Source of the DNA: Noviherbaspirillum_A sp047237965
GTDB taxonomy: Bacteria > Pseudomonadota > Gammaproteobacteria > Burkholderiales > Burkholderiaceae_D
Direction: 5' to 3'
DNA length: 64,000 nucleotides
Assembly: GCF_047237965.1 (NCBI RefSeq)
Contig: NZ_JBDFLX010000001.1
Span: 3,534,001 to 3,598,000 of the forward strand
The notes below the pieces were generated by a model. That model ran no database searches, was not told the DNA's origin, and saw nothing but the letters and a program-made list of their open reading frames with translations. Shown here piece by piece: positions 35,907-51,935 of the stretch; position 1 is the first letter of the stretch, and each line of letters opens with the position of its first letter. The position numbers and the translations under genes are program-made.

Positions 35907-35933
35907 GGGCGCATCGCATCGCGCGATGCGCCC
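35907..35933 (+). promoter_or_regulatory. Strong hairpin between tRNA-Thr and tuf
   Basis: An 11-bp perfect stem (GGGCGCATCGC with GCGATGCGCCC) and 5-base loop. No T-run follows, so it is more likely an RNA-processing or stabilising element separating the tRNAs from tuf mRNA than a terminator. Confidence 0.65.
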
Positions 35934-36006
35934 TTGGCAATGCGCACATCAGCAAGATAGTCGGGCCAGTGCCTGGACATTCTCATCAAATCGTTAGGAG
36001 TCTAAG

Positions 36007-37197
36007 ATGGCAAAAAGCAAATTTGAGCGGACCAAACCGCACGTGAATGTGGGCACCATCGGCCACGTCGACCATGGCAAGACCACGCTGACCGCGGCAA
36101 TCGCAACGGTTCTGTCGGCCAAGTTCGGCGGCGAAGCAAAGAAATACGACGAGATCGACGCAGCGCCGGAAGAGAAGGCACGCGGCATCACTATCAACAC
36201 CGCTCACGTCGAATACGAAACCCAGAACCGCCACTACGCGCACGTTGACTGCCCGGGCCACGCCGACTATGTGAAGAACATGATCACCGGCGCCGCCCAG
36301 ATGGACGGCGCGATCCTGGTGTGTTCCGCAGCCGACGGCCCGATGCCGCAGACCCGCGAGCACATCCTGCTGGCGCGTCAGGTTGGCGTTCCGTACATCA
36401 TCGTCTACCTGAACAAGTGCGACATGGTCGACGACGAAGAGCTGCTGGAACTGGTGGAAATGGAAGTGCGCGAGCTGCTGTCGAAGTACGAGTTCCCTGG
36501 CGACGACCTGCCCATCATCAAGGGTTCGGCCAAGCTGGCGCTGGAAGGCGACAAGGGCCCGCTGGGCGAGCAGTCGATCATGGCGCTGGCCGATGCGCTG
36601 GACAGCTACATCCCGACGCCTGACCGTGCCGTTGACGGCGCGTTCCTGCTGCCGGTGGAAGACGTGTTCTCGATCTCTGGCCGCGGCACGGTTGTGACCG
36701 GTCGCGTCGAGCGCGGCATCGTCAAGGTTGGCGAAGAGATCGAAATCGTTGGTATCCGCGACACCCAGAAGACCACCTGCACGGGCGTGGAAATGTTCCG
36801 CAAGCTGCTGGACCAGGGTCAGGCTGGCGACAACGTTGGCGTTCTGCTGCGCGGCACCAAGCGTGAAGACGTCGAGCGCGGCCAGGTTCTGGCCAAGCCG
36901 GGTTCGATCAAGCCGCACAAGCACTTCACCGGCGAGATCTATGTTCTGTCGAAAGACGAGGGCGGCCGTCACACCCCGTTCTTCAACAACTATCGCCCGC
37001 AGTTCTACTTCCGTACCACGGACGTGACCGGTTCGATCGAGCTGCCGAAGGATAAGGAAATGGTCATGCCTGGCGACAACGTGTCGATCACCGTGATGCT
37101 GATCAACCCGATCGCGATGGAAGAAGGTCTGCGTTTTGCAATCCGCGAAGGTGGCCGTACCGTCGGCGCCGGCGTCGTTGCAAAAATCATGGACTAA
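36007..37197 (+). CDS. tufB: Elongation factor Tu (copy 1)
   Basis: 396 residues, full length. EF-Tu delivers aminoacyl-tRNA to the ribosome with GTP. GHVDHGKTT (P-loop), DCPGHADYVKNM (G3) and NKCDM (G4) are intact. By position after tRNA genes and before secE-nusG it matches E. coli tufB. AGGAG precedes the ATG. From about nucleotide 49 of the gene to its stop I see no difference from the copy at 57349-58539; the first 48 nt differ at five synonymous positions. Confidence 0.98.
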   Translation: MAKSKFERTKPHVNVGTIGHVDHGKTTLTAAIATVLSAKFGGEAKKYDEIDAAPEEKARGITINTAHVEYETQNRHYAHVDCPGHADYVKNMITGAAQMDGAILVCSAADGPMPQTREHILLARQVGVPYIIVYLNKCDMVDDEELLELVEMEVRELLSKYEFPGDDLPIIKGSAKLALEGDKGPLGEQSIMALADALDSYIPTPDRAVDGAFLLPVEDVFSISGRGTVVTGRVERGIVKVGEEIEIVGIRDTQKTTCTGVEMFRKLLDQGQAGDNVGVLLRGTKREDVERGQVLAKPGSIKPHKHFTGEIYVLSKDEGGRHTPFFNNYRPQFYFRTTDVTGSIELPKDKEMVMPGDNVSITVMLINPIAMEEGLRFAIREGGRTVGAGVVAKIMD

Positions 37198-37208
37198 GGA
37201 AAAGTCTG

Positions 37209-37236
37209 CTGCCTGCGCCGGTTCCCGGCGCGGCAG
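37209..37236 (+). terminator. Hairpin after tuf copy 1
   Basis: CTGCC and GCGCCGG pair with CCGGCGC and GGCAG around a 3-base loop. No T-run follows directly, so it may act as a processing or partial termination site between tuf and tRNA-Trp. Confidence 0.5.
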
Positions 37237-37269
37237 TCTCGACGGTTCCGGGTTTTACCGTTTTAACGT

Positions 37270-37345
37270 AGGGGCGTAGCTCAATTGGCAGAGCGTCGGT
37301 CTCCAAAACCGAAGGTCGGGGGTTCGAGGCCCTCCGCCCCTGCCA
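37270..37345 (+). tRNA. tRNA-Trp (anticodon CCA)
   Basis: 76 nt with encoded CCA. Acceptor AGGGGCG pairs with CGCCCCT, anticodon loop CTCCAAA, T-loop TTCGAGG. It lies 35 bp before secE, the conserved position in betaproteobacteria. Confidence 0.97.
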
Positions 37346-37380
37346 CCGTTTCAGGTGCAGGGCACCGAAAGTAAAATTGT

Positions 37381-37764
37381 ATGGCTAATCAACCCGTGCA
37401 GACCGTCAATACGTCAGGCGACAAGATGAAGGTCGGCCTGGCTATTTGCGCTGCTATTGCCGGTGTAGTGGGTTTCTATCTGTTGGCAGGCCAGTCCACC
37501 TTGGTGCGCACCGGCGCACTGCTTGCCGGTCTCGTGGTTGCCATCGGCCTGCTCTGGACTTCACTGTCCGGCCAAGGCTTTCTGGCATTCGCCAAAGAAT
37601 CTGTTCGTGAAACCAAGAAAGTCGTGTGGCCTACCCGCAAGGAAGCCATGCAGATCACCGCAGTCGTCTTCGGCTTCGTGCTGATGATGGCAATCTTTCT
37701 CTGGGGTACGGACAAGATACTGGAATTCCTGTTGTACGACTTGATCCTGGGCTGGAAACGATAA
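37381..37764 (+). CDS. secE: Preprotein translocase subunit SecE
   Basis: 127 residues with three transmembrane helices like E. coli SecE. The conserved cytoplasmic segment SVRETKKVVWPTRKEAMQ precedes the last helix. SecE clamps SecY in the SecYEG channel of the inner membrane. Its stop overlaps the nusG start by one base, so the two are coupled. Confidence 0.97.
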   Translation: MANQPVQTVNTSGDKMKVGLAICAAIAGVVGFYLLAGQSTLVRTGALLAGLVVAIGLLWTSLSGQGFLAFAKESVRETKKVVWPTRKEAMQITAVVFGFVLMMAIFLWGTDKILEFLLYDLILGWKR

Positions 37765-38354
37765 TGAGCGACAATCTGCAAGACGGCGTGCCGAGCGAGG
37801 CCGCAGTCACCGCGCCGACCGGCAACAAGCGCTGGTACGTGGTGCACGCTTATTCCGGAATGGAAAAGAGCGTACAGCGCGCGCTGACCGAGCGTATTGC
37901 TCGCGCCGGCATGGAAGACAAGTTCGGCCAAATCCTGGTGCCGACCGAGGAAGTCATCGAAGTCAAGAATGGTCACAAGTCCGTGACCGAACGCCGCTTC
38001 TTCCCTGGCTATGTGCTGGTCGAAATGGAAATGACCGACGACACCTGGCACCTGGTCAAGAACACCAGCAAGGTGACCGGCTTCATCGGCGGCAAGTCCA
38101 ACAAGCCGACGCCGATCCCGCCGCACGAAGTCGACAAGATCCTGCACCAGATGCAGGAAGGCATCGAGAAGCCACGTCCCAAGGTGCTGTACGAAGTGGG
38201 CGAGCTGGTCCGCATCAAGGATGGTCCGTTTACCGACTTCAACGGCAACGTCGAGGAAGTCAACTACGAAAAGTCCAAGGTCCGCGTTTCTGTCACGATC
38301 TTCGGGCGCGCAACGCCGGTCGAACTCGAATTCGGCCAGGTCGAAAAAGTTTAA
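37764..38354 (+). CDS. nusG: Transcription antitermination/elongation factor NusG
   Basis: 196 residues from the ATG at 37764. The NGN domain starts at KRWYVVHAYSGMEKSVQRAL and includes RRFFPGYVLVEMEM; the C-terminal KOW domain is GELVRIKDGPFTDFNG. NusG binds RNA polymerase, suppresses pausing and links to Rho or ribosomal S10. Slightly longer at the N-terminus than the E. coli protein, as usual in this group. Confidence 0.98.
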   Translation: MSDNLQDGVPSEAAVTAPTGNKRWYVVHAYSGMEKSVQRALTERIARAGMEDKFGQILVPTEEVIEVKNGHKSVTERRFFPGYVLVEMEMTDDTWHLVKNTSKVTGFIGGKSNKPTPIPPHEVDKILHQMQEGIEKPRPKVLYEVGELVRIKDGPFTDFNGNVEEVNYEKSKVRVSVTIFGRATPVELEFGQVEKV

Positions 38355-38485
38355 GCAGCAACCGCAGCGAAAGCGCCCATGCCGGGCGCTGCATCCATTG
38401 CGAAACCGGCATGCATCAAACGAGGAGCCCCCGCGAGGGCTAGTACTTCGCAGCGGCGCTAACACTCACTCAAACTGGAAGCATC

Positions 38486-38917
38486 ATGGCAAAGAAAATC
38501 ATAGGCTATATCAAGCTGCAAGTGCCAGCTGGTAAAGCAAATCCGTCCCCTCCGATCGGCCCGGCGCTGGGTCAGCGCGGCCTGAACATCATGGAATTCT
38601 GCAAGGCGTTCAACGCCCAGACCCAGGGTGTCGAGCCAGGTCTGCCCATCCCTGTCGTGATCACCGCGTTCGCCGACAAGTCCTTCACCTTCGTGATGAA
38701 GACCCCGCCGGCAACCGTGCTGATCAAGAAGGCAGCCGGCATCACCAAGGGTTCGGCTCGTCCGCACACCGACAAAGTCGGCAGCATCACCCGCGCACAA
38801 GCTGAAGAAATCGCAACAACCAAGCGGCCAGATCTGACCGCTGCCGACATGGATGCAGCCGTGCGCACGATCGCTGGCTCCGCACGTTCCATCGGTATCA
38901 CGGTGGAGGGTCTGTAA
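38486..38917 (+). CDS. rplK: 50S ribosomal protein L11
   Basis: 143 residues. The N-terminal domain (IKLQVPAGKANPSPPIGPAL) and C-terminal rRNA-binding domain (GSARPHTDKVGSITRAQAEE) are intact. L11 binds the GTPase-associated 23S region. A hairpin (GCGCCC/GGGCGC near 38370-38386) lies in the 131-bp nusG-rplK gap. The stop overlaps the rplA start by one base. Confidence 0.98.
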   Translation: MAKKIIGYIKLQVPAGKANPSPPIGPALGQRGLNIMEFCKAFNAQTQGVEPGLPIPVVITAFADKSFTFVMKTPPATVLIKKAAGITKGSARPHTDKVGSITRAQAEEIATTKRPDLTAADMDAAVRTIAGSARSIGITVEGL

Positions 38918-39612
38918 TGGCTAATCTGTCCAAGCGCGCCAAGGCAATCAAGGCAAAAGTTGACCGCACCAAGGTTTATCCCTTCGACAACGCCATCGCG
39001 CTGATCAAGGAATGCGCCACCGCCAAGTTCAACGAATCGATCGACGTCTCGGTTCAGCTGGGCGTGGATGCAAAGAAATCGGACCAGGTTGTCCGCGGTT
39101 CCGTCGTGCTGCCTGCCGGCACCGGCAAGAGCGTGCGCGTGGCCGTGTTCGCCAGCGGCGACAAGGCTGAAGCAGCCAAGGCTGCCGGCGCCGAAGTAGT
39201 CGGTATGGAAGACCTGGCAGAACGCATCAAGGCCGGCGACATGCCGTTCGACATCGTGATCGCTTCGCCGGACACCATGCGTATCGTCGGTACCCTGGGC
39301 CAGATCCTGGGACCGCGCGGCCTGATGCCTAACCCCAAGGTTGGCACCGTGACCCCGGACGTCGCAACCGCCGTGAAGAATGCCAAGGCAGGTCAGGTGC
39401 AGTATCGTACCGACAAGGCCGGCATCATCCACGCGACCATCGGCCGCAAGGATTTCGCCGACGCCGACCTGAAGAGCAACCTGGTTGCCCTGATCGACGC
39501 ATTGAACAAGGCCAAGCCGGCCACCAGCAAGGGTATCTATCTGCGCAAGGTTTCGCTGTCGTCCACCATGGGCGCCGGCGTACGCGTTGACCAGACCACC
39601 CTGGCTGCTTGA
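38917..39612 (+). CDS. rplA: 50S ribosomal protein L1
   Basis: 231 residues. Signature blocks: DVSVQLGVDAKKSDQVVRGS and LGPRGLMPNPKVGTVT. L1 forms the mobile stalk at the ribosomal E site, and in E. coli also represses translation of the rplK-rplA mRNA. One-base overlap with rplK supports coupled synthesis. Confidence 0.98.
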   Translation: MANLSKRAKAIKAKVDRTKVYPFDNAIALIKECATAKFNESIDVSVQLGVDAKKSDQVVRGSVVLPAGTGKSVRVAVFASGDKAEAAKAAGAEVVGMEDLAERIKAGDMPFDIVIASPDTMRIVGTLGQILGPRGLMPNPKVGTVTPDVATAVKNAKAGQVQYRTDKAGIIHATIGRKDFADADLKSNLVALIDALNKAKPATSKGIYLRKVSLSSTMGAGVRVDQTTLAA

Positions 39613-39935
39613 GTACTGAATCAAGACCCTGCGCGAAATACCGCGTGGGGCGCATCTTTGGGCCGGGCCGGAGTCGTTGTCGGATGAAGGCCCGGGCAAT
39701 CAAAGACCGTTGGGCGGAAGTGCATGCAGCTTGTGCACCATGTTAATAGCCAAGGGAGCGATCCCGAAGCACCCAACGCAGATGGCGAGCCCGAACAAGT
39801 TTTGTAGTCTGCCCGCTGTGCATGCAGTACCGCAACAGCAGTGAACTCCTGACTTCGGACGCCGTGTTCGAACCGATGCAAGGCAAGCAGCCAACTGGCT
39901 GTGTAGGCGCCAAGCATCATTTTTGGAGCTTGACC
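39613..39935 (+). promoter_or_regulatory. rplJ leader region (L10 leader)
   Basis: 323 bp between rplA and rplJ without a credible gene. A GC-rich hairpin candidate lies near 39660-39697. Position and length fit the structured leader that L10(L12)4 binds to repress its own translation in many bacteria; I did not verify the consensus fold. A promoter for rplJ-rplL-rpoBC may also be here. Confidence 0.55.
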
Positions 39936-40466
39936 GTGGGTCTCAATCGGAATGAAAAACAGGCCGTAGTCGAAGAAATCTCTGCCAAGATCGCATCGGC
40001 ACAGACCATCGCCCTGGCTGAATACCGTGGCATCCAAGTCGGTCAAATGACGCAACTGCGTTCCAAGGCGCGTGACCAGGGCGTGTACCTGCGTGTGTTG
40101 AAAAACACGCTGGCTCGCCGTGCAGTAGAAGGTACCGCGTTCTCCGGACTCGCCGACGACATGACCGGTCCGCTGATCTATGCGATCTCGGACGATGCTG
40201 TCGCCGCTGCCAAGGTCCTGTCGGACTTTGCCAAGGGCAATGACAAGCTGGTCATCCGTGGTGGTAACTACGCAGGCAAGCCGCTGGACAAGGCAGGCGT
40301 AGCAGCGCTGGCTAACATCCCGACCCGTGAAGTTCTGCTGTCCCAGCTGATGGGCATCATGCAGGCGCCGGTATCCGGATTTGCCCGTGCACTCGCCGCC
40401 CTGGCGGAAAAGAACGGCGGCGGCGCCGCAGCCGAAGAGGCTGCAGCACCGGCGGAAGCAGGCTAA
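39936..40466 (+). CDS. rplJ: 50S ribosomal protein L10
   Basis: 176 residues starting at a GTG at 39936, supported by GGAG seven bases upstream and by the conserved N-terminus GLNRNEKQAVVEEI; the ATG at 39822 would add 38 unconserved residues. L10 anchors the L7/L12 stalk. The C-terminal helix (GFARALAALAEKNGG) binds L12 dimers. Confidence 0.97.
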   Translation: MGLNRNEKQAVVEEISAKIASAQTIALAEYRGIQVGQMTQLRSKARDQGVYLRVLKNTLARRAVEGTAFSGLADDMTGPLIYAISDDAVAAAKVLSDFAKGNDKLVIRGGNYAGKPLDKAGVAALANIPTREVLLSQLMGIMQAPVSGFARALAALAEKNGGGAAAEEAAAPAEAG

Positions 40467-40532
40467 TCAGGCCTGTTTCGTTCGCGTCAATGACGACTTG
40501 ATGTAACTATCGAATCAATTTAGGAGTTTCAA

Positions 40533-40913
40533 ATGGCAATTAGCAAAGAAGACATCCTCGAAGCCGTAGGTCAGATGTCCGTGATGGACCTGAATGACCT
40601 GGTGAAGGCATTCGAAGAGAAGTTTGGCGTTTCCGCAGCAGCAATGGCCGTCGCTGGCCCGGCAGCTGGTGCAGGCGCTGGTGCAGCCGCTGCTGAAGAG
40701 CAGACCGAGTTCACCGTGATCCTGGCCGACTTCGGCGCAAACAAGGTTGGCGTCATTAAGGCAGTCCGCGAAATCACCGGTCTGGGCCTGAAAGAAGCCA
40801 AGGACCTGGTTGACGGTGCACCGAAGCCTCTGAAGGAAGGTGTATCGAAGGCTGACGCTGAAGCAGCGAAGAAGAAGCTGGAAGAAGCTGGCGCAAAAGC
40901 AGAAATCAAGTAA
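40533..40913 (+). CDS. rplL: 50S ribosomal protein L7/L12
   Basis: 126 residues: N-terminal dimerisation domain (KEDILEAVGQMSVMDLNDLV), Ala/Gly-rich hinge and C-terminal domain with KVGVIKAVREITGLGLKEAK, which contacts elongation factors. Normal length. AGGAG precedes the ATG. Confidence 0.98.
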   Translation: MAISKEDILEAVGQMSVMDLNDLVKAFEEKFGVSAAAMAVAGPAAGAGAGAAAAEEQTEFTVILADFGANKVGVIKAVREITGLGLKEAKDLVDGAPKPLKEGVSKADAEAAKKKLEEAGAKAEIK

Positions 40914-40957
40914 TTGCGGCCTGCTAGCGCGACATACAGCGCATGAGTCAAAGCGCA

Positions 40958-40983
40958 GAGCCCTTTCCAAAAAGGAAGGGCTC
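40958..40983 (+). terminator. rplL-rpoB intergenic attenuator
   Basis: GAGCCCTTTCC pairs with GGAAGGGCTC (one unpaired base) around a short A-rich loop, 45 bp after rplL. The following tract is only moderately T-rich, which fits a partial terminator that sets the ratio of ribosomal protein to RNA polymerase mRNA, as known in E. coli. Confidence 0.68.
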
Positions 40984-41186
40984 GGCTTTGGCTCCTTTGT
41001 CGTTTTCGGACTTTGAAGACGATCGTACTGGAACCATGCAACACCCGCCCACAAAGGCGGTCTATTAAATCACAGATTTGAAGGGCCGAGACTTGAGGTT
41101 TCGCAGATCCCGGGAAACGCAGCCATATCGCGCCATCCGTGTCGAATCCTGAATTCTCTATCCTTCCTGTCACTCACGGAGTGTTC

Positions 41187-45293
<4,107 letters not shown>

Positions 45294-45301
45294 TCTGCCT
45301 G

Positions 45302-45341
45302 CCCCGGAGCGGCGTCCTGCAAGGGATGCCACTCCGGGGGA
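45302..45341 (+). promoter_or_regulatory. Hairpin between rpoB and rpoC
   Basis: CCCCGGAG near 45302 pairs with CTCCGGGG near 45334, with an inner GTCC/GGAT-type extension. There is no T-run, so it is probably an mRNA-processing or stability element in the 109-bp gap. Confidence 0.55.
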
Positions 45342-45402
45342 TAATGGCCGGTTGCCGCTCGGTCTTACAAACAAGTTTTTTCACGCCTACCTGGAGTGAT
45401 AG

Positions 45403-49647
<4,245 letters not shown>

Positions 49648-49670
49648 TCAGGCTTTTCGCTCAAAACAAA

Positions 49671-49696
49671 ACCCCGCAGAAATGCGGGGTTTTTTT
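49671..49696 (+). terminator. Rho-independent terminator after rpoC
   Basis: ACCCCGCA and TGCGGGGT form an 8-bp stem with loop GAAA, followed by seven T. A textbook terminator that ends the rpl-rpo operon. Confidence 0.95.
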
Positions 49697-49744
49697 ATGC
49701 CTGTGAGGGCAGCATGAATGTCATCGATTCCAGAGGTATTGAGG

Positions 49745-50560
49745 TTAGTCCGACGCCAGGCACGTTGCTAACCACTTGCAGCCTGTATCGCTTGCCGTAT
49801 CGTTGAGCAGGAACGGGATGCCCAGCAAACCCATGTGGGCATACCTGTTGCGGCAATCCGCACGTGCAGAACGAGACATGGCCCGTTCCACCTTGTCCTC
49901 GTTGGCTCGGCCCTCAAGATTGGACCTGGCGACGCCGGACGGCACTGAGTCCGCATGTCGCGGCAGCCAGCGCTGGTCCAATGCGCCGGCATTCGATGTC
50001 GAGCTTGGCGGCTGCACGCTCAAGTCCGCATTGTTGCAGGAAGCGGCGCGTTCGCCGGTGCCTGCAGTGTTCGCCGCATTGGTTTCCGGCGCCTCGCTGA
50101 CAGCTTCTTCCATATCAATTCAACGGTGCACCGTTTCATCTGTAGGCCTGATGCGCCGATGCGCGGCAGGCAATCTGCTCGACGGCTGGGAAAGATGCTG
50201 TGCATGCTGCGACCCCCTTGGCGAAATCGGAGGTAATGAATCCGGGTTTTTGGCAGGTGCCAGAGTGACCGTCAACAGTTGCTCCGGAGCAGGCGGCTGA
50301 ACACGGTCAGTTGACTGCAGGCCATGCAGGTAGGCGAGCAGCAGAATATGTAATGTTATAACTGCAAGAACGACAACGCATCTCGTGCGAGTCGCTGCAT
50401 GGCCATAAGGCATGTTGGAAGCAAGGGGCCGGAAAAGGGAAGCAAGGGAAACAAAGGTCTGCTCTGCCACAGACCTCAACGAGGTGAAATGCTCTTCCAG
50501 CCACTGCGGAGATACGGTTTGCGCGGCGCCAGAATCAAAATTCAAGTCGCAGCTTGGCAA
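49745..50560 (-). pseudogene. Membrane-anchored proline-rich protein, interrupted by an in-frame TGA
   Basis: Two minus-strand segments in the same frame are separated only by a TGA at 50120-50122: 146 codons before and about 124 after. The first has one membrane helix (VVVLAVITLHILLLAYLHGL) followed by a Pro-rich linker, TonB-like in layout. The second ends with a conserved-looking DCRNRYAHMGLLGIPFLL and GCKW, which I recall as a C-terminus of Oxalobacteraceae hypotheticals that carry the same membrane anchor. This argues for one gene broken by a nonsense mutation. There is no good Shine-Dalgarno for an independent second gene. The start is uncertain: TTG at 50560 (overlapping the upstream gene by 26 bp) or ATG at 50413. 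Confidence 0.55.
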
Positions 50561-50930
50561 TTTCTTCCAAAGGCAGCAGGGCCTCCGCCAGCTTGTCTGC
50601 GGTGAGTTCTACCGTGCTGATACTGAAGCAGGCCAGCAGCCGGTTCTCGTCCATATCCATGCCCAGCCAGACCGGCAAGCCAAAAGACTCTGACAATGTG
50701 GCGTTCATATACATGGCATAAAGCAGCTGGGTGCCTGACTCCTCGACGACCAAGGGTGCCAACTGCATCCTGCCAGCGACATAGGAACCGGCAGGGCTGT
50801 TCAATACGCCCAGAAAGAGAGGCGCTCCATAAACCTCGCACTGGCATCCCTCAAGCGAAGAATCAATCACCTTGCCACGCATTAGGCTAACTGCTTCCAG
50901 CATCATCGCGCTGTAGTCTTGTGGTGCCAT
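50535..50930 (-). CDS. CesT-like putative type III secretion chaperone
   Basis: 131 residues, acidic, no signal peptide. The second half has the pattern LLYAMYMNATLSESFGLPVWL, then GMDMDENRLLACFSIS, then a final amphipathic helix ADKLAEALLPLEEIAKL. This follows the CesT/SycE fold layout: a LL-x-x-x-N-x helix, a beta strand reading 'L-G-x-D', and a C-terminal helix. GGAG sits six bases before the ATG. It lies 39 bp downstream of the J-like protein gene on the same strand, as chaperone genes often lie next to their effector. The identification rests on pattern only; another small helical family is possible. Confidence 0.45.
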   Translation of the reverse strand: MAPQDYSAMMLEAVSLMRGKVIDSSLEGCQCEVYGAPLFLGVLNSPAGSYVAGRMQLAPLVVEESGTQLLYAMYMNATLSESFGLPVWLGMDMDENRLLACFSISTVELTADKLAEALLPLEEIAKLRLEF

Positions 50931-50969
50931 ACCGTTCTCCGCTTGATGGCGATGCTTCAGAATGCTTAC

Positions 50970-51713
50970 TTATTTGTTCGCCTTGTTTGCCTGATCCGTG
51001 ATTTGTGCATAGGCTTTATTGATCTCCTGCATTTTTTCGGCTGAGCCACCTCTATCCGGTTGGTTTTCCCTTGCGGCCTTGAAATAAGCCTTCTTGATCT
51101 CGGCCGGGCTCGCGTCTGCTTTCACTCCCAGTACCTTGAACGGGTCGGCAATGGGGTTGGAATCGGGTTGTGCCGGCCCTGCCTCGTCGGAACCGGCAGG
51201 CTTGGACTGGCTATAACGCGGCGCGTCGCTTGGGCGCTGCTGCGGTTTCTGCGTATGCTGCCGTTGGGTGTGGGCGTAAGAGCCCGAGGAGGACGAGGCC
51301 TTCGATCGGCTTTGCTCGTTGGATGCAGAACGTGTACTCGATCGACTTGAACTGCCTGATGCATAGGCTGATGCCTTCGGACTGTGCTCACTCCTTCTCT
51401 GGCTGGCAGAGGGTGACGGCCGCTGCAAGCCTTGCATTGTTTTCAAAACTTGCAACAGGATCAGCAGGCTCTTGGCCTGCCGTACAAGCAGGGCACGCTG
51501 CGCCGGCGTCCCGCGCAGCATTGCCAATGCTGCCGTACGGGCCTGGCCTGCATTGTGGCTGGACAGATGGATGTAGGGAGCACTCGCGTGACCCATCCGG
51601 GTCTTGGCGAAGTGCAGGCTTGCCACATAGGCGGCGGCCGGATTCTTTAGAGCCTGTGCAATGAAATGTGACTGCAGGCCCCTGTGCGCTGCATTGAATG
51701 CTGCAAATGACAT
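50970..51713 (-). CDS. J-domain-like protein with QPD in place of HPD
   Basis: 247 residues. Residues 1-95 are helical and Ala-rich; 99-185 are Ser/Gln/Arg-rich low complexity and probably disordered; 190-242 form a C-terminal J domain (DPFKVLGVKADASPAEIKKA, then FKAARENQPDRGG and INKAYAQI). The HPD triad essential for stimulating Hsp70 ATPase is QPD at 218-220, so activity should be lost or altered. A C-terminal J domain after a low-complexity region recalls the plant-pathogen effector HopI1, though HopI1 keeps HPD. AGGG lies upstream of the ATG. Next gene downstream is CesT-like. Function unknown. Confidence 0.65.
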   Translation of the reverse strand: MSFAAFNAAHRGLQSHFIAQALKNPAAAYVASLHFAKTRMGHASAPYIHLSSHNAGQARTAALAMLRGTPAQRALLVRQAKSLLILLQVLKTMQGLQRPSPSASQRRSEHSPKASAYASGSSSRSSTRSASNEQSRSKASSSSGSYAHTQRQHTQKPQQRPSDAPRYSQSKPAGSDEAGPAQPDSNPIADPFKVLGVKADASPAEIKKAYFKAARENQPDRGGSAEKMQEINKAYAQITDQANKANK

Positions 51714-51935
51714 GGATTTATCCCTTTCGAAGGTGAGCGACGATGATCAAACTGCCTCATCGCTTTCCAACTTGGTAAGGGAAACGGTAAGCAGGGTTCC
51801 TTGGCAGCTCGCCTTTGTCTGTGATATGGGGATCAACAGCTGGTAGTGATGTCCCGCTCCGCGCACTCTCGCCGCCGCCAGACTAGTCCCGCCGTTTCGT
51901 TCGTTTCAGGTCATCGACTTCTGTCGCGCAGACGC

